Shown: piece after piece, positions 34,067 to 41,941 of the stretch
How positions within the stretch are numbered: the first letter of the stretch is position 1
How the letters are laid out: the number at the start of each line of letters is the position of its first letter
Assembly: GCA_007693595.1 (NCBI GenBank)
Contig: REDI01000034.1
Span: 62,001-126,000 of the forward strand
Direction: 5' to 3'
Source: Deltaproteobacteria bacterium
Lineage (GTDB): Bacteria > Myxococcota_A > UBA796 > GCA-2862545
DNA: 64,000 bases
Program-made: the position numbers and the translations under genes
Notes under the pieces: model-generated
Told to the model about the DNA's origin: nothing
The model's input: only the letters and a program-made list of their open reading frames with translations
Databases searched by the model: none

Positions 34067-35350
34067 TTGCAACTTGGCGTCTTCCTTGCTTGCCTGCTCC
34101 CGACGACCGCCCTGGCGTGGTCGCACAATGGTTCGGTGCTCGCGCCCCAGGATCAACCCCTGCGCTGGAGCGTGCAGAGCGAGCCCCAGGTGCCGGGCAT
34201 GTCCTCGGCCGAGGTCATCGCCGACCTCACCGCGCTCTTCGACGCCTGGGGCGCCGCCTCTTGTGGGATCGAGGTGGAGTTCTTGGGGGAGCGCGACTTC
34301 GACGATCCCACCCAGGTGCCCGAGGGGGAGCTGCACCTCTACTTCGAGTCGCTGGGTTCGCAGGGGCAGCCCTGGGTTCGCCTGGGGGCCAACCCTCCGG
34401 GTGAGGTCGTCTTTCGCAGGGAGGGCCGGGACTATCGCCGCGAGAGGCTCGGCGCCTTCGTCATCAACACCGACTACCCCTACATCTCCGAGGCCTCGAT
34501 CCTCGCCGGGGAGTGTCAGGGCCAGTTCGCCCTCTCGGGTCGTCTTGGGCTCTTTGTCGGGCAGCGCCTCGGGCTCGGCTTCTCGACCGACGACGAGGCC
34601 ATCATGGGGATCCTTCCTCGCCCCTGCTCCAACCTTCGGCCCACCGAGGACGACGCCGAGGGCCTCGATGCGTTGTATGGCCCTTGGATCACCTTCGACT
34701 GCGCCACCGAGGACTCCGCCTTCGACCTCGACGACGAAGTAGGGGGTGTGGTGCCCTTCGAGGTGTCCTGCGGTATCGAGCCCGCGCCTCGAACCCGCGT
34801 CGACCAGGCCCGGTGGACCTGGGGCGATGGGACCTCGGGCGAGGGGCTCCCGGCGAGCCACACCTACACCACGGTCGGCAACCACACCTTGCGCGCCATC
34901 GCGGAAGGCGAGCACGAGACGTGCGGAGCCTTCGAGACCCTCTACGAGCGCTTCGGCTATGTGCGCTCCTGCGGGGAGCCCGACGTCGACTTCAACATCG
35001 AGCGCTACCGCGGCCTGGTCTTTCAGACCGTCAACGACTCCAACGTGCGGGTCTTCGGGTGTCACACCGGCGTGGAGTGGCGCGCCTTCGACGTGCAAGG
35101 CGAGCAGGTGATCGCCGTTCAGGCTTGGCAACCCCGGCTCGCCTTCCCTGAGCACGGGGAGTATCGGGTCGAGCTGGAGCTCACCGGCCCCGGCGGCGTC
35201 AGCCGCGATGAGCTGTGGGTCAACACCCGTGATGGCTCGGTTCGAGGCTACACCATGGGCGATGGCTGCGCCGTCATTGGACTTGCCGGATCCGGCGGAG
35301 GGCTGCTGGCGATGTTGGCGGCGACACTGCTGCTTCGTCGTCGCCGGTGA
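34067..35350 (+). CDS. Matrixin-fold pseudoprotease with PKD domain and MYXO-CTERM-like tail
   Basis: A 427-residue secreted protein. The signal peptide is LGVFLACLLPTTALA. Residues about 20-210 follow the layout of secreted matrixin-like metalloproteases, with RPTEDDAEGLDALYG at the end and AIMG as Met-turn. At the zinc site, residues 162-173 read LFVGQRLGLGFS where active enzymes have HExGHxLGLxHS, so all zinc ligands and the Glu are lost. A PKD-like domain follows (RWTWGDGTSGEGLPASHTYT). The C-terminus (GDGCA, glycine turn, hydrophobic helix, RRRR) is a MYXO-CTERM-like sorting tail, which predicts surface anchoring. Start: TTG 34067 with GGAG six bases before; TTG 34055 is an alternative. 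The stop overlaps the next gene (GTGA). Confidence 0.78.
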   Translation: MQLGVFLACLLPTTALAWSHNGSVLAPQDQPLRWSVQSEPQVPGMSSAEVIADLTALFDAWGAASCGIEVEFLGERDFDDPTQVPEGELHLYFESLGSQGQPWVRLGANPPGEVVFRREGRDYRRERLGAFVINTDYPYISEASILAGECQGQFALSGRLGLFVGQRLGLGFSTDDEAIMGILPRPCSNLRPTEDDAEGLDALYGPWITFDCATEDSAFDLDDEVGGVVPFEVSCGIEPAPRTRVDQARWTWGDGTSGEGLPASHTYTTVGNHTLRAIAEGEHETCGAFETLYERFGYVRSCGEPDVDFNIERYRGLVFQTVNDSNVRVFGCHTGVEWRAFDVQGEQVIAVQAWQPRLAFPEHGEYRVELELTGPGGVSRDELWVNTRDGSVRGYTMGDGCAVIGLAGSGGGLLAMLAATLLLRRRR

Positions 35351-35985
35351 GCACCCTCGTCGTTGGCGATGTGCATGGCTGCGCCGAGGAGCTGGCCGAG
35401 CTCGTAGAGCGAGTGAGCCCCGAACGTCTCGTGCTGGTGGGCGACGTCTATACCAAGGGGCCTGATCCGGTCGGAGTGTTCAGGATCATCCAGGAACGCC
35501 GCGCGGCGGTGGTGCGGGGGAACCACGATCAGCGCTTGCTCGACGCGCGTGCCGGGGAGCGTCCCGAGGATGACCGGGCGCTCGGGCTCTGCGCGCGACT
35601 CGAGCGAGAGGCCCCTGGGGCGCTCCCGGCGATCGAGGACTGGCCGCTGTGGTCGCGAGCGGGGCGGTACCTCGTGACCCACGCGGCCCTCCATCCGAGC
35701 GGTGACCCCTCCAAGACCGCCCCTGGTACCCATCTCACGCTCCGGCGTTGGCCCAGCGATCGTCCCGACGATCCGTTCTGGTACGAGCTCTATGAAGGAC
35801 CTCCAGTGATCTTCGGTCACGACGCGCGTCGGGGCTTCGTCCGTCGAGATCGGGAAGGTCAGCCCTGGATCCTTGGGCTCGACACGGGCTGTGTCTATGG
35901 GGGGCAGCTCACCGGCTGGATCGTCGAGGAGGAGCGGGCGGTCTCGGTGCCAGCTCGCCGAGCGTGGTGCCCGATCCCGGGCTGA
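35347..35985 (+). CDS. Calcineurin-like metallophosphatase (ApaH/PrpE-like)
   Basis: A 212-residue metallophosphoesterase. All motifs are visible: LVVGDVHGCAEEL, LVLVGDVYTKGPDPVG, VVRGNHDQRLLD, YLVTHAALHPS and VIFGHDARRG, then LDTGCVYGGQLTGW. The family hydrolyses diadenosine polyphosphates or protein phosphoserine/threonine. A protein-phosphatase role would fit the Ser/Thr kinases nearby, but the sequence alone does not decide. GTG start overlaps the upstream stop by four bases. It is convergent with the hybrid kinase gene with eight bases between. Confidence 0.9.
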   Translation: MSTLVVGDVHGCAEELAELVERVSPERLVLVGDVYTKGPDPVGVFRIIQERRAAVVRGNHDQRLLDARAGERPEDDRALGLCARLEREAPGALPAIEDWPLWSRAGRYLVTHAALHPSGDPSKTAPGTHLTLRRWPSDRPDDPFWYELYEGPPVIFGHDARRGFVRRDREGQPWILGLDTGCVYGGQLTGWIVEEERAVSVPARRAWCPIPG

Positions 35986-35993
35986 GTCTGAGG

Positions 35994-38636
35994 CTATGCG
36001 CGGCGGGGGCGCGGAGGCTCCGAGGGGGTGCCCCAGTGGGCGCTCTCGTAGGTGACCTCTTCGAGGCTGAGGAAGGGGTAGCCGTTGGGGCTCGCGTCGC
36101 CGTTGGCTCCGGCCCCGAGCACTCGCGCGACGGTGGCGAGCAGCCGGCTGGTTCGGATCGGCTTGTCGAGCCGATAGATGCTCGGGTCGTGCTCCAGGGT
36201 GTCTTCGGGGATGTAGCCACTGATCAGGACCACTGGGACCTCGGGGTGGATCGCGCGACACAGGCTCGCGAGCTGGAGCCCGTTCAGCCCTGGGAGGAGC
36301 ACATCCGTGAGCAGGGCGTCGGGCTGGTTCTCGGCGAGGTAGTCTGCGGCCTTGGCCCCGTCGCCGAAGTCCATCACCTCGTAACCTCGCTTTCGTAGGG
36401 CGGTGGCCCAGGTCTCGCGGAGCGCCCCTTCGTCTTCGACCAGCACCAGCCGCTGGCCTGAGGGGTCGACCTCGGGCATGGAGGCGAGCTGGTCGGCCTC
36501 GTGCAGGGCCAGGCAGAAGCGCGCGCCGCCGCCGGGTCGGTCCTCGACCCAGAGCCGACCGTGGTGCTCCCGGGTGATCTGGGCCGCGACGGCGAGCCCG
36601 AGCCCCGCGCCGTCCTGCCGCTCCTTGGTCGAGAAGAAGGGGGTGAAGACCTCGTCGCGTAGCTCCACTGGCACCCCAGGTCCGCTGTCTTCGATGGCGA
36701 GCAGCACGCCACGGGCCCCACCCGACGTGGTGAAGGGGCGCCCGATGATGCGCACCGAGCCCGCCAAGCCGACCGCGTCGCGGGCGTTGACCAGCAAGTT
36801 GACGATGACCTGTTCCAGATCGCTCCGGGATCCAGCGATCTTGGGCAGCCCCTCGGAGACGTCCACCATCAGGTCGGCGCGCTCTGGCCAAGAGGGCCGG
36901 ATCAGGTCCACGGCTGCTCCGACGACGCCGGAGAGCGAGGTCGGCTCCAGGATCGCGCTCGTGCCCCGGGTCAGCGCGAGCAGCCCACGGGTGAGTTGGC
37001 TGGCCCGCTCGATGGTCACCTCCATGCGTTGCAGCCGCGTCCGCAGCTTGGGCTGATCACCAGAGGTCGCCTGAAGGAAGCCGACGTGGGCCAGGAGCGT
37101 GCCGAGCTTGTTGTTGAAGTCGTGCGCCAGGCCGCCCACCAGCACCGCGAGGGTCTCCATGCGAGCGGCCTGGAGCAAGCCCTTGTCTTGGCGGCGCCGC
37201 TTGGTCACGTCACGCAGGGTGAGCATCAGACTCTGATCGTCGAGCTCCGTGGCGACGGACTCGAGGATCCGGTCGGTCCCGCGAAGGCGAAACTCCGCTC
37301 GCTCGGGGCGGTTCTCGCTCGCGGCGAGGTGGGCGCGGATGAGGACCTGGTCGTCGCTGACCACCCACTCCAGCAGGTTGCCCCCCTTGCCGCGCGGGCC
37401 GAAGAGCTGATCAGCGCTCTTGTTGGTGTCGACGATACGACCCACCCGATCGACGCAGAGGATGGCGTCGACGTTGGAGTGCACGAGCCGATCGAGCCGG
37501 TCGGCGTTGATGGCATCGCGCTGCATGAGAGAGGCGGCCATCCCGATCGTGGTGACAGCGACGGTGGGCAAGAGGTGGGAGCCCCCACCGATGATGCCAT
37601 TGGTGACGAGGACCTCCGAGACCGCGCCCCAGGTCAGGGGCACCATGGTCGACATGCCGAGCAACGGCGCTCCAGGCACGTTTCGGAGGGCCATGGGGAT
37701 CAAGATGACGAAGAACAGCCCTGCGGAGACCACGAGCAAGCCATCGAAGATCACCTCGAGGACGGGGAGCCAGTCCATTGGAAGTATCAGGGAGATGATG
37801 GATAGCGTGCCTGCGGCAGCCGTGAGGCCCACCACCCAGCCTGGGGTCTTGTTTCGTTCGAAGGTCGAGGCGAGACCCAGTCCCAACGGACCGATCCAGG
37901 CGGTGATGAGGCGGCGCAGGCGCAGCGGGGTCGGAGCGTCGGGGAAGAGCAGGGCTGCGAGATCGGTCCGAAGGAAGATGTAGGCGGCGAGCGAGAGGCA
38001 GAAGAAGCCAAAGAAGGCGTAAGACAGTCGAGGCTGGCGCCGGCTTGCCAGGAGCAGGTGCAAGATGGCGAGCGCGCTGAGCAAGAGGACCAGCGCGACC
38101 TTCTCGGCCTCCACCCGCGTCGCGAGACGCCAGACCTCAGGTAAGGGGCCGTGAACCATGCGGCCGACGATGCCGCCCTTGCCGTAGTCGCCTTGCAGGA
38201 TGAGCCGGAGCTCATGGGTGCCGTGGTTCAACGGTGGCACCGCGGCGAAAAGGCTCCGTTCGGATCGGGTCTGACCCTGAATGTCGCCGATCCGGTCCAG
38301 CAGCCGATCGTCGACATACAGCTCCGCGGCGTAAAGTGGACGCTCGATCCACACCCCCCAGCCCTCGGGGGTGTCGGCGGGGATGTCGAGCTCCCACGAG
38401 AGCTCGACCTGGGCGTTCGGGGGTAGGTCGGCGTGAGAGAGGAGCCCTGGCAGGTGAAGCTCGGTCGGTCCGAGCGCGACGCCCTCAAGGGTGGCCTGGG
38501 CGACCACGGTGCCGTCTAGCTTCCGAAGGTTGTCGTCGCCCGATATTGGTCGCGCAACCAAAATAATAAGCGTCGCCGCCAGCAAGGCGGCGAGGCCGAT
38601 CACCACCCGTCCGATCAGGTTCCCTCGGAGAGCCAT
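35994..38636 (-). CDS. 7TMR-DISM hybrid sensor histidine kinase with receiver
   Basis: An 880-residue membrane kinase. In order: an N-terminal membrane helix; a 7TMR-DISM extracellular beta-domain (about 40-185, VELSWELDIPADTPEGWGVW, LYAAELYVDDRLLDRIGD); seven membrane helices (about 195-410); a PAS-like domain (VDAILCVDRVGRIVDTNKSA); HisKA with H505 (GGLAHDFNNKLGTLLAH); HATPase (VIVNLLVNARDAVG, EDSGPGVPVELR, GAGLGLAVAAQI); and a receiver (729-841) with D778 (LLTDVLLPGLNG) and K825. A 39-residue tail ends the protein. Start ATG 38636 has GAGGAGG seven bases upstream. That ribosome site and the start lie inside the end of the preceding kinase gene (22-base overlap). It probably senses a carbohydrate-like or lipid ligand; ligand unknown. 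Confidence 0.9.
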   Translation of the reverse strand: MALRGNLIGRVVIGLAALLAATLIILVARPISGDDNLRKLDGTVVAQATLEGVALGPTELHLPGLLSHADLPPNAQVELSWELDIPADTPEGWGVWIERPLYAAELYVDDRLLDRIGDIQGQTRSERSLFAAVPPLNHGTHELRLILQGDYGKGGIVGRMVHGPLPEVWRLATRVEAEKVALVLLLSALAILHLLLASRRQPRLSYAFFGFFCLSLAAYIFLRTDLAALLFPDAPTPLRLRRLITAWIGPLGLGLASTFERNKTPGWVVGLTAAAGTLSIISLILPMDWLPVLEVIFDGLLVVSAGLFFVILIPMALRNVPGAPLLGMSTMVPLTWGAVSEVLVTNGIIGGGSHLLPTVAVTTIGMAASLMQRDAINADRLDRLVHSNVDAILCVDRVGRIVDTNKSADQLFGPRGKGGNLLEWVVSDDQVLIRAHLAASENRPERAEFRLRGTDRILESVATELDDQSLMLTLRDVTKRRRQDKGLLQAARMETLAVLVGGLAHDFNNKLGTLLAHVGFLQATSGDQPKLRTRLQRMEVTIERASQLTRGLLALTRGTSAILEPTSLSGVVGAAVDLIRPSWPERADLMVDVSEGLPKIAGSRSDLEQVIVNLLVNARDAVGLAGSVRIIGRPFTTSGGARGVLLAIEDSGPGVPVELRDEVFTPFFSTKERQDGAGLGLAVAAQITREHHGRLWVEDRPGGGARFCLALHEADQLASMPEVDPSGQRLVLVEDEGALRETWATALRKRGYEVMDFGDGAKAADYLAENQPDALLTDVLLPGLNGLQLASLCRAIHPEVPVVLISGYIPEDTLEHDPSIYRLDKPIRTSRLLATVARVLGAGANGDASPNGYPFLSLEEVTYESAHWGTPSEPPRPRRA

Positions 38637-41600
38637 GCGCTGGCCTCCTCGAAGCCGGGGCGGTACCCCAGCTCCTCGCAGCGGGTGCGCAGCGCCCTCC
38701 AGATCGTGCGCGCCCCCTCGGTGTCGCCGGCTCGCTCGCGTCGCCGGGCGTCGAGCTCCAGAGCTCCGAAGCATAGATCGGTCCAGAGGCTCGACGCCGC
38801 CTCGCGGGCCGTGTGATGCCAGATCTGCTCTTGGGTGTCGGAGGCGGCATGTTCGATGAGCCGGGCGTAGAGCTCCAGCTCGTCAAAGCCTCGCTCTAGG
38901 GCTTCGACCCGCGCTTGCCCCGCGTCGTGGACCGCGTCGTGCAGGGCGCCGATCAACAGGTTGGTCCTGGCGCGCTCGATCTGCCAGGCGAGATAGGCCC
39001 AGCTTGAAGGTGGGGGCGCAGGGACCCCGAGCGCGGCTTGGGCATCGCCCCGGATCCGCCACCATCGGACCACCACCGAGGCCATCTCGGGATCGGCGTC
39101 GGGCGCGCGGCGGTAGGCGGCGAGGGCGGCGTCGGCCTCGTGGGGATCGAACTCGGCGATGGCGGCCTGCAGGACGACCCGCAGCGCCTTGGGGAGCAGG
39201 TGCTCGGCGTGCAGGTTTCGCAGCCGCCGGATGGCGTCGTCGAGGTGAGGTCGTGCCCCCGCGGCGTCTCCCCGTTCGACCAGCAGGGTGGCGAGGCTCA
39301 GGCGGGCCTCGGCTTCGAGCTCGAGATCGCCCGTGCGTGCCGCGTCGGCGGTGGCGGCGCGGGCGAGGGACTCTGCGCGGCCTCGGCGCCCGACCAGTCG
39401 CAACACCCGACAGAGCAGGAGGCCGGCGCTTGCCGCGTCGTGGAGCTGGTTCTTGCGCCGCGCACGAAGGAGGAGGGCCTCGGCCTGGGCCCCTGCTGCG
39501 TCGAGCTCTTCGGTAGCGAGCAGGACCTCGCCCCGGAGCAGCGCGAGCCCGGCCTCCATGAAGGTGGGGGCTCCGCCGGCGATCAGGGCCTCGGCGCGGG
39601 TGAGCTGGGAGTGGGCGTCAGTGGTCTGCCCGAGTCGCAGTCGGCACCGCGTCGCGAGCATGAGCGCCCTGGCGGCCACCCTCGGACTGGGCGCGCGGCT
39701 CGGCGAGGCGATCCGCAGGGCTGAGACCAGGGCAGGCCGGACCTCGCCTCTCCTCAGGGCGTAGGCCGCTTGGAGGATCGCAACCCAGCCGCGCTCGATA
39801 TCGGTCGTGGCGGCGCGCTCACAGGCCTGGATGAGGAGCTCGCGAGGCTCCTCGGCCTCGGTCACCAGCGCCACCTCGGCGCGGGCGAGGGCCACGTTGA
39901 AGGGGAGGACCTCGTCGGCGGGGCTGGGGAGGATGTCGTGCTGGAAGAGCCAGCGGCGGGCGTCGGCGTAGCGACCCTCGCCGAGTGCTCGTAAAGCAGC
40001 CCTTGCCGAGGGCTTGCGGGCGCGCTCCAGGTCGCCGGCGAGGAGATAGAGGTGGGCTAAGGCCTCTGGGCTCGCGGAGGCGCCCAGGGCGGACTCCCAC
40101 GCCTTCGCCAGGGCCCCAGCCGCCTCGGCTTGATCGGCTAGGCGGCTTCGCGCGGCCCTGCGCGCGGTCGCTCCCCCAAGCTCGACCCCATGCTCGGTGC
40201 GAAGGATCCAAGGGCTCTCGAGGACCGAGTCGCCGACGAGATCGGTGAGTACCCGCTCGGGGATCGGCTCGTAGACCGCGAGGGGCCACAGCTTGGCATC
40301 GGGGGGAGACCACGTCTCGTCCCGCCACCCTGCAAGCGCTGCGTACGCCTGTTCGACGATGCGCTGAGGCGTGGCGTCGGGCGCGGGATCGGGGGCTCGA
40401 TCGGTGATGGCGTCGCGGATCGCGCGGGCGGCGTCGGCGCTGGGCGGGGGGACCTTGAGGATCCGGGCGTGTTGACGGGCTTCGAGGCCGCCCATCACCT
40501 GCTCGGAGAGGTCGGTCGCCCAACGGGGATCGTGGAGGAGGACCATGCCCAGGGCTCGGTCGGAGAGCACCGCGAGGCGGTGGAGCGCCCTCGCGGACAG
40601 AGGGTCGACCTGCTCCAGCTGGTGGACGACGAGCAAGAGGTCCACCTCGGTGGCGGCGCGCGACAGCACCTCGGCCGCGGCTTCGGCCACCCTCGAGAGG
40701 GTGGGCACGGGCTCTCGACCCTCGGTGGGGGGGAGCGGGAGGTGAGGCCACATCTGGCGTAGGGCCCCGGCGGCTGAGCCGACGATCCGACGGATCCACA
40801 GCTCGTCTTCCCCGGAACCGAGCACCGTCTCGAGGGTCTCGGCGATGGGGCCTCCGAGGGTGCTGATGTCGCAGCGGAGGTGAAGCGTGCGGATCCCTTG
40901 GAGCAACCCACTTCGTTGAAGCTGCTCGACGGCGCGGCGTCGCCCGCTGCCGGCCGGCCCGTCGAGGATCCAGACGAAGGGCTCGGAGGGGTGACCCAGC
41001 GCCCCCTCAAGCTCCCCCCACCAGGCTCCCGGATCGACGAAGGGAGGCTCCGGCCAGTCCTGGCTATCCTGGGTGGTCCTGACCTTTCGGAGCCGCTCTG
41101 CCGCCTCGCGCGCGCTAAGCCGCTGCCGAGGATCGACGTCGAGCAGCCGCTCCACCACCCGCGAGAGCCGACGGGGTACGTGGGGGCTCCGCGCGGCGAG
41201 GGGAGGCAGGCGATCGAGGCAGGTGCGGGTCACCCAGCCCAGGGGGTTGGCAGGGGAAGAGCGGTTCTCGGTCAGCGCCTCGTAGATCATCAGCCCGGTC
41301 GCGAAGATGTCGACGCGCTCATCGCTTCGGAGCCCGGCGAGCTGCTCGGGAGCCATGTACGGCATGGTCCCGAAGGCCTCACTCTCGCCCGAAGACCGGG
41401 CGACATGGTCGAAGTACCGCCCGATCCCGAAGTCGAGAAGCTGGACGCGACCTCGTTGATCGACGAGCACGTTGCTCGGCTTGATGTCGCGATGGGCCAG
41501 ACCCGAGCCGTGAAGCCGCGTCAGTACGTCGAGGAGCTGGCAGCTCAGATCCAGCACGCGATCGACTCGATCGACCGGATCCGCAGCAGTTCTCGCAGCG

Positions 41601-41896
41601 TCGAGGAAGGGCTGGCCGTCGACGAACTCCATCGAGAACCAGACCAGCTCTTGGGTCAGCCCGGCCTCGAAGACCCTCACCACCCCGGGCAGCCGCAGAG
41701 CTCGCATGGCCTCGAACTCGCGGAGAAATCGACGGTCTGCGGCAGGGACGCCGCGCCTACGGACCTTGACGGCGAAGGACTCGCCGTGGGCGTCGCGCAC
41801 GAGCAGCGCGATGGCCGTGGCTCCGCGACCGATCTCTCGCTCGACCGTGTACGGGCCGATGGGGTGTCCAGACGGTAGGGCGAGTAGGCCAGTCAA
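38615..41896 (-). CDS. Ser/Thr protein kinase fused to NTPase-like domain and helical repeats (PknK-like)
   Basis: A 1,093-residue signalling protein. Residues about 14-270 are a complete Hanks kinase: GRGATA loop, K44 in FAVKVRR, HRDIKPSN with D136, LLDFGIG with D154, and the APE-like MAPEQ. Residues about 285-600 resemble the STAND/AAA ATPase of multi-domain kinases such as PknK. Its P-loop is degenerate (DGPAGSGRRRAVE, Lys replaced by Arg), and LLLVVHQLEQVD fits a Walker B-like strand. Residues 600-1093 are Ala/Leu/Arg-rich helices like TPRs. TTG start at 41896 with GAGG upstream. It lies 45 bases after the PP2C gene, and its end overlaps the hybrid kinase gene by 22 bases, so all three are probably one operon. 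Confidence 0.85.
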   Translation of the reverse strand: MTGLLALPSGHPIGPYTVEREIGRGATAIALLVRDAHGESFAVKVRRRGVPAADRRFLREFEAMRALRLPGVVRVFEAGLTQELVWFSMEFVDGQPFLDAARTAADPVDRVDRVLDLSCQLLDVLTRLHGSGLAHRDIKPSNVLVDQRGRVQLLDFGIGRYFDHVARSSGESEAFGTMPYMAPEQLAGLRSDERVDIFATGLMIYEALTENRSSPANPLGWVTRTCLDRLPPLAARSPHVPRRLSRVVERLLDVDPRQRLSAREAAERLRKVRTTQDSQDWPEPPFVDPGAWWGELEGALGHPSEPFVWILDGPAGSGRRRAVEQLQRSGLLQGIRTLHLRCDISTLGGPIAETLETVLGSGEDELWIRRIVGSAAGALRQMWPHLPLPPTEGREPVPTLSRVAEAAAEVLSRAATEVDLLLVVHQLEQVDPLSARALHRLAVLSDRALGMVLLHDPRWATDLSEQVMGGLEARQHARILKVPPPSADAARAIRDAITDRAPDPAPDATPQRIVEQAYAALAGWRDETWSPPDAKLWPLAVYEPIPERVLTDLVGDSVLESPWILRTEHGVELGGATARRAARSRLADQAEAAGALAKAWESALGASASPEALAHLYLLAGDLERARKPSARAALRALGEGRYADARRWLFQHDILPSPADEVLPFNVALARAEVALVTEAEEPRELLIQACERAATTDIERGWVAILQAAYALRRGEVRPALVSALRIASPSRAPSPRVAARALMLATRCRLRLGQTTDAHSQLTRAEALIAGGAPTFMEAGLALLRGEVLLATEELDAAGAQAEALLLRARRKNQLHDAASAGLLLCRVLRLVGRRGRAESLARAATADAARTGDLELEAEARLSLATLLVERGDAAGARPHLDDAIRRLRNLHAEHLLPKALRVVLQAAIAEFDPHEADAALAAYRRAPDADPEMASVVVRWWRIRGDAQAALGVPAPPPSSWAYLAWQIERARTNLLIGALHDAVHDAGQARVEALERGFDELELYARLIEHAASDTQEQIWHHTAREAASSLWTDLCFGALELDARRRERAGDTEGARTIWRALRTRCEELGYRPGFEEASAWLSEGT

Positions 41897-41941
41897 GGGA
41901 CCTCGGAGGGCTGGCGCCGGTGGACGTCGGCCAGGTTCGGC

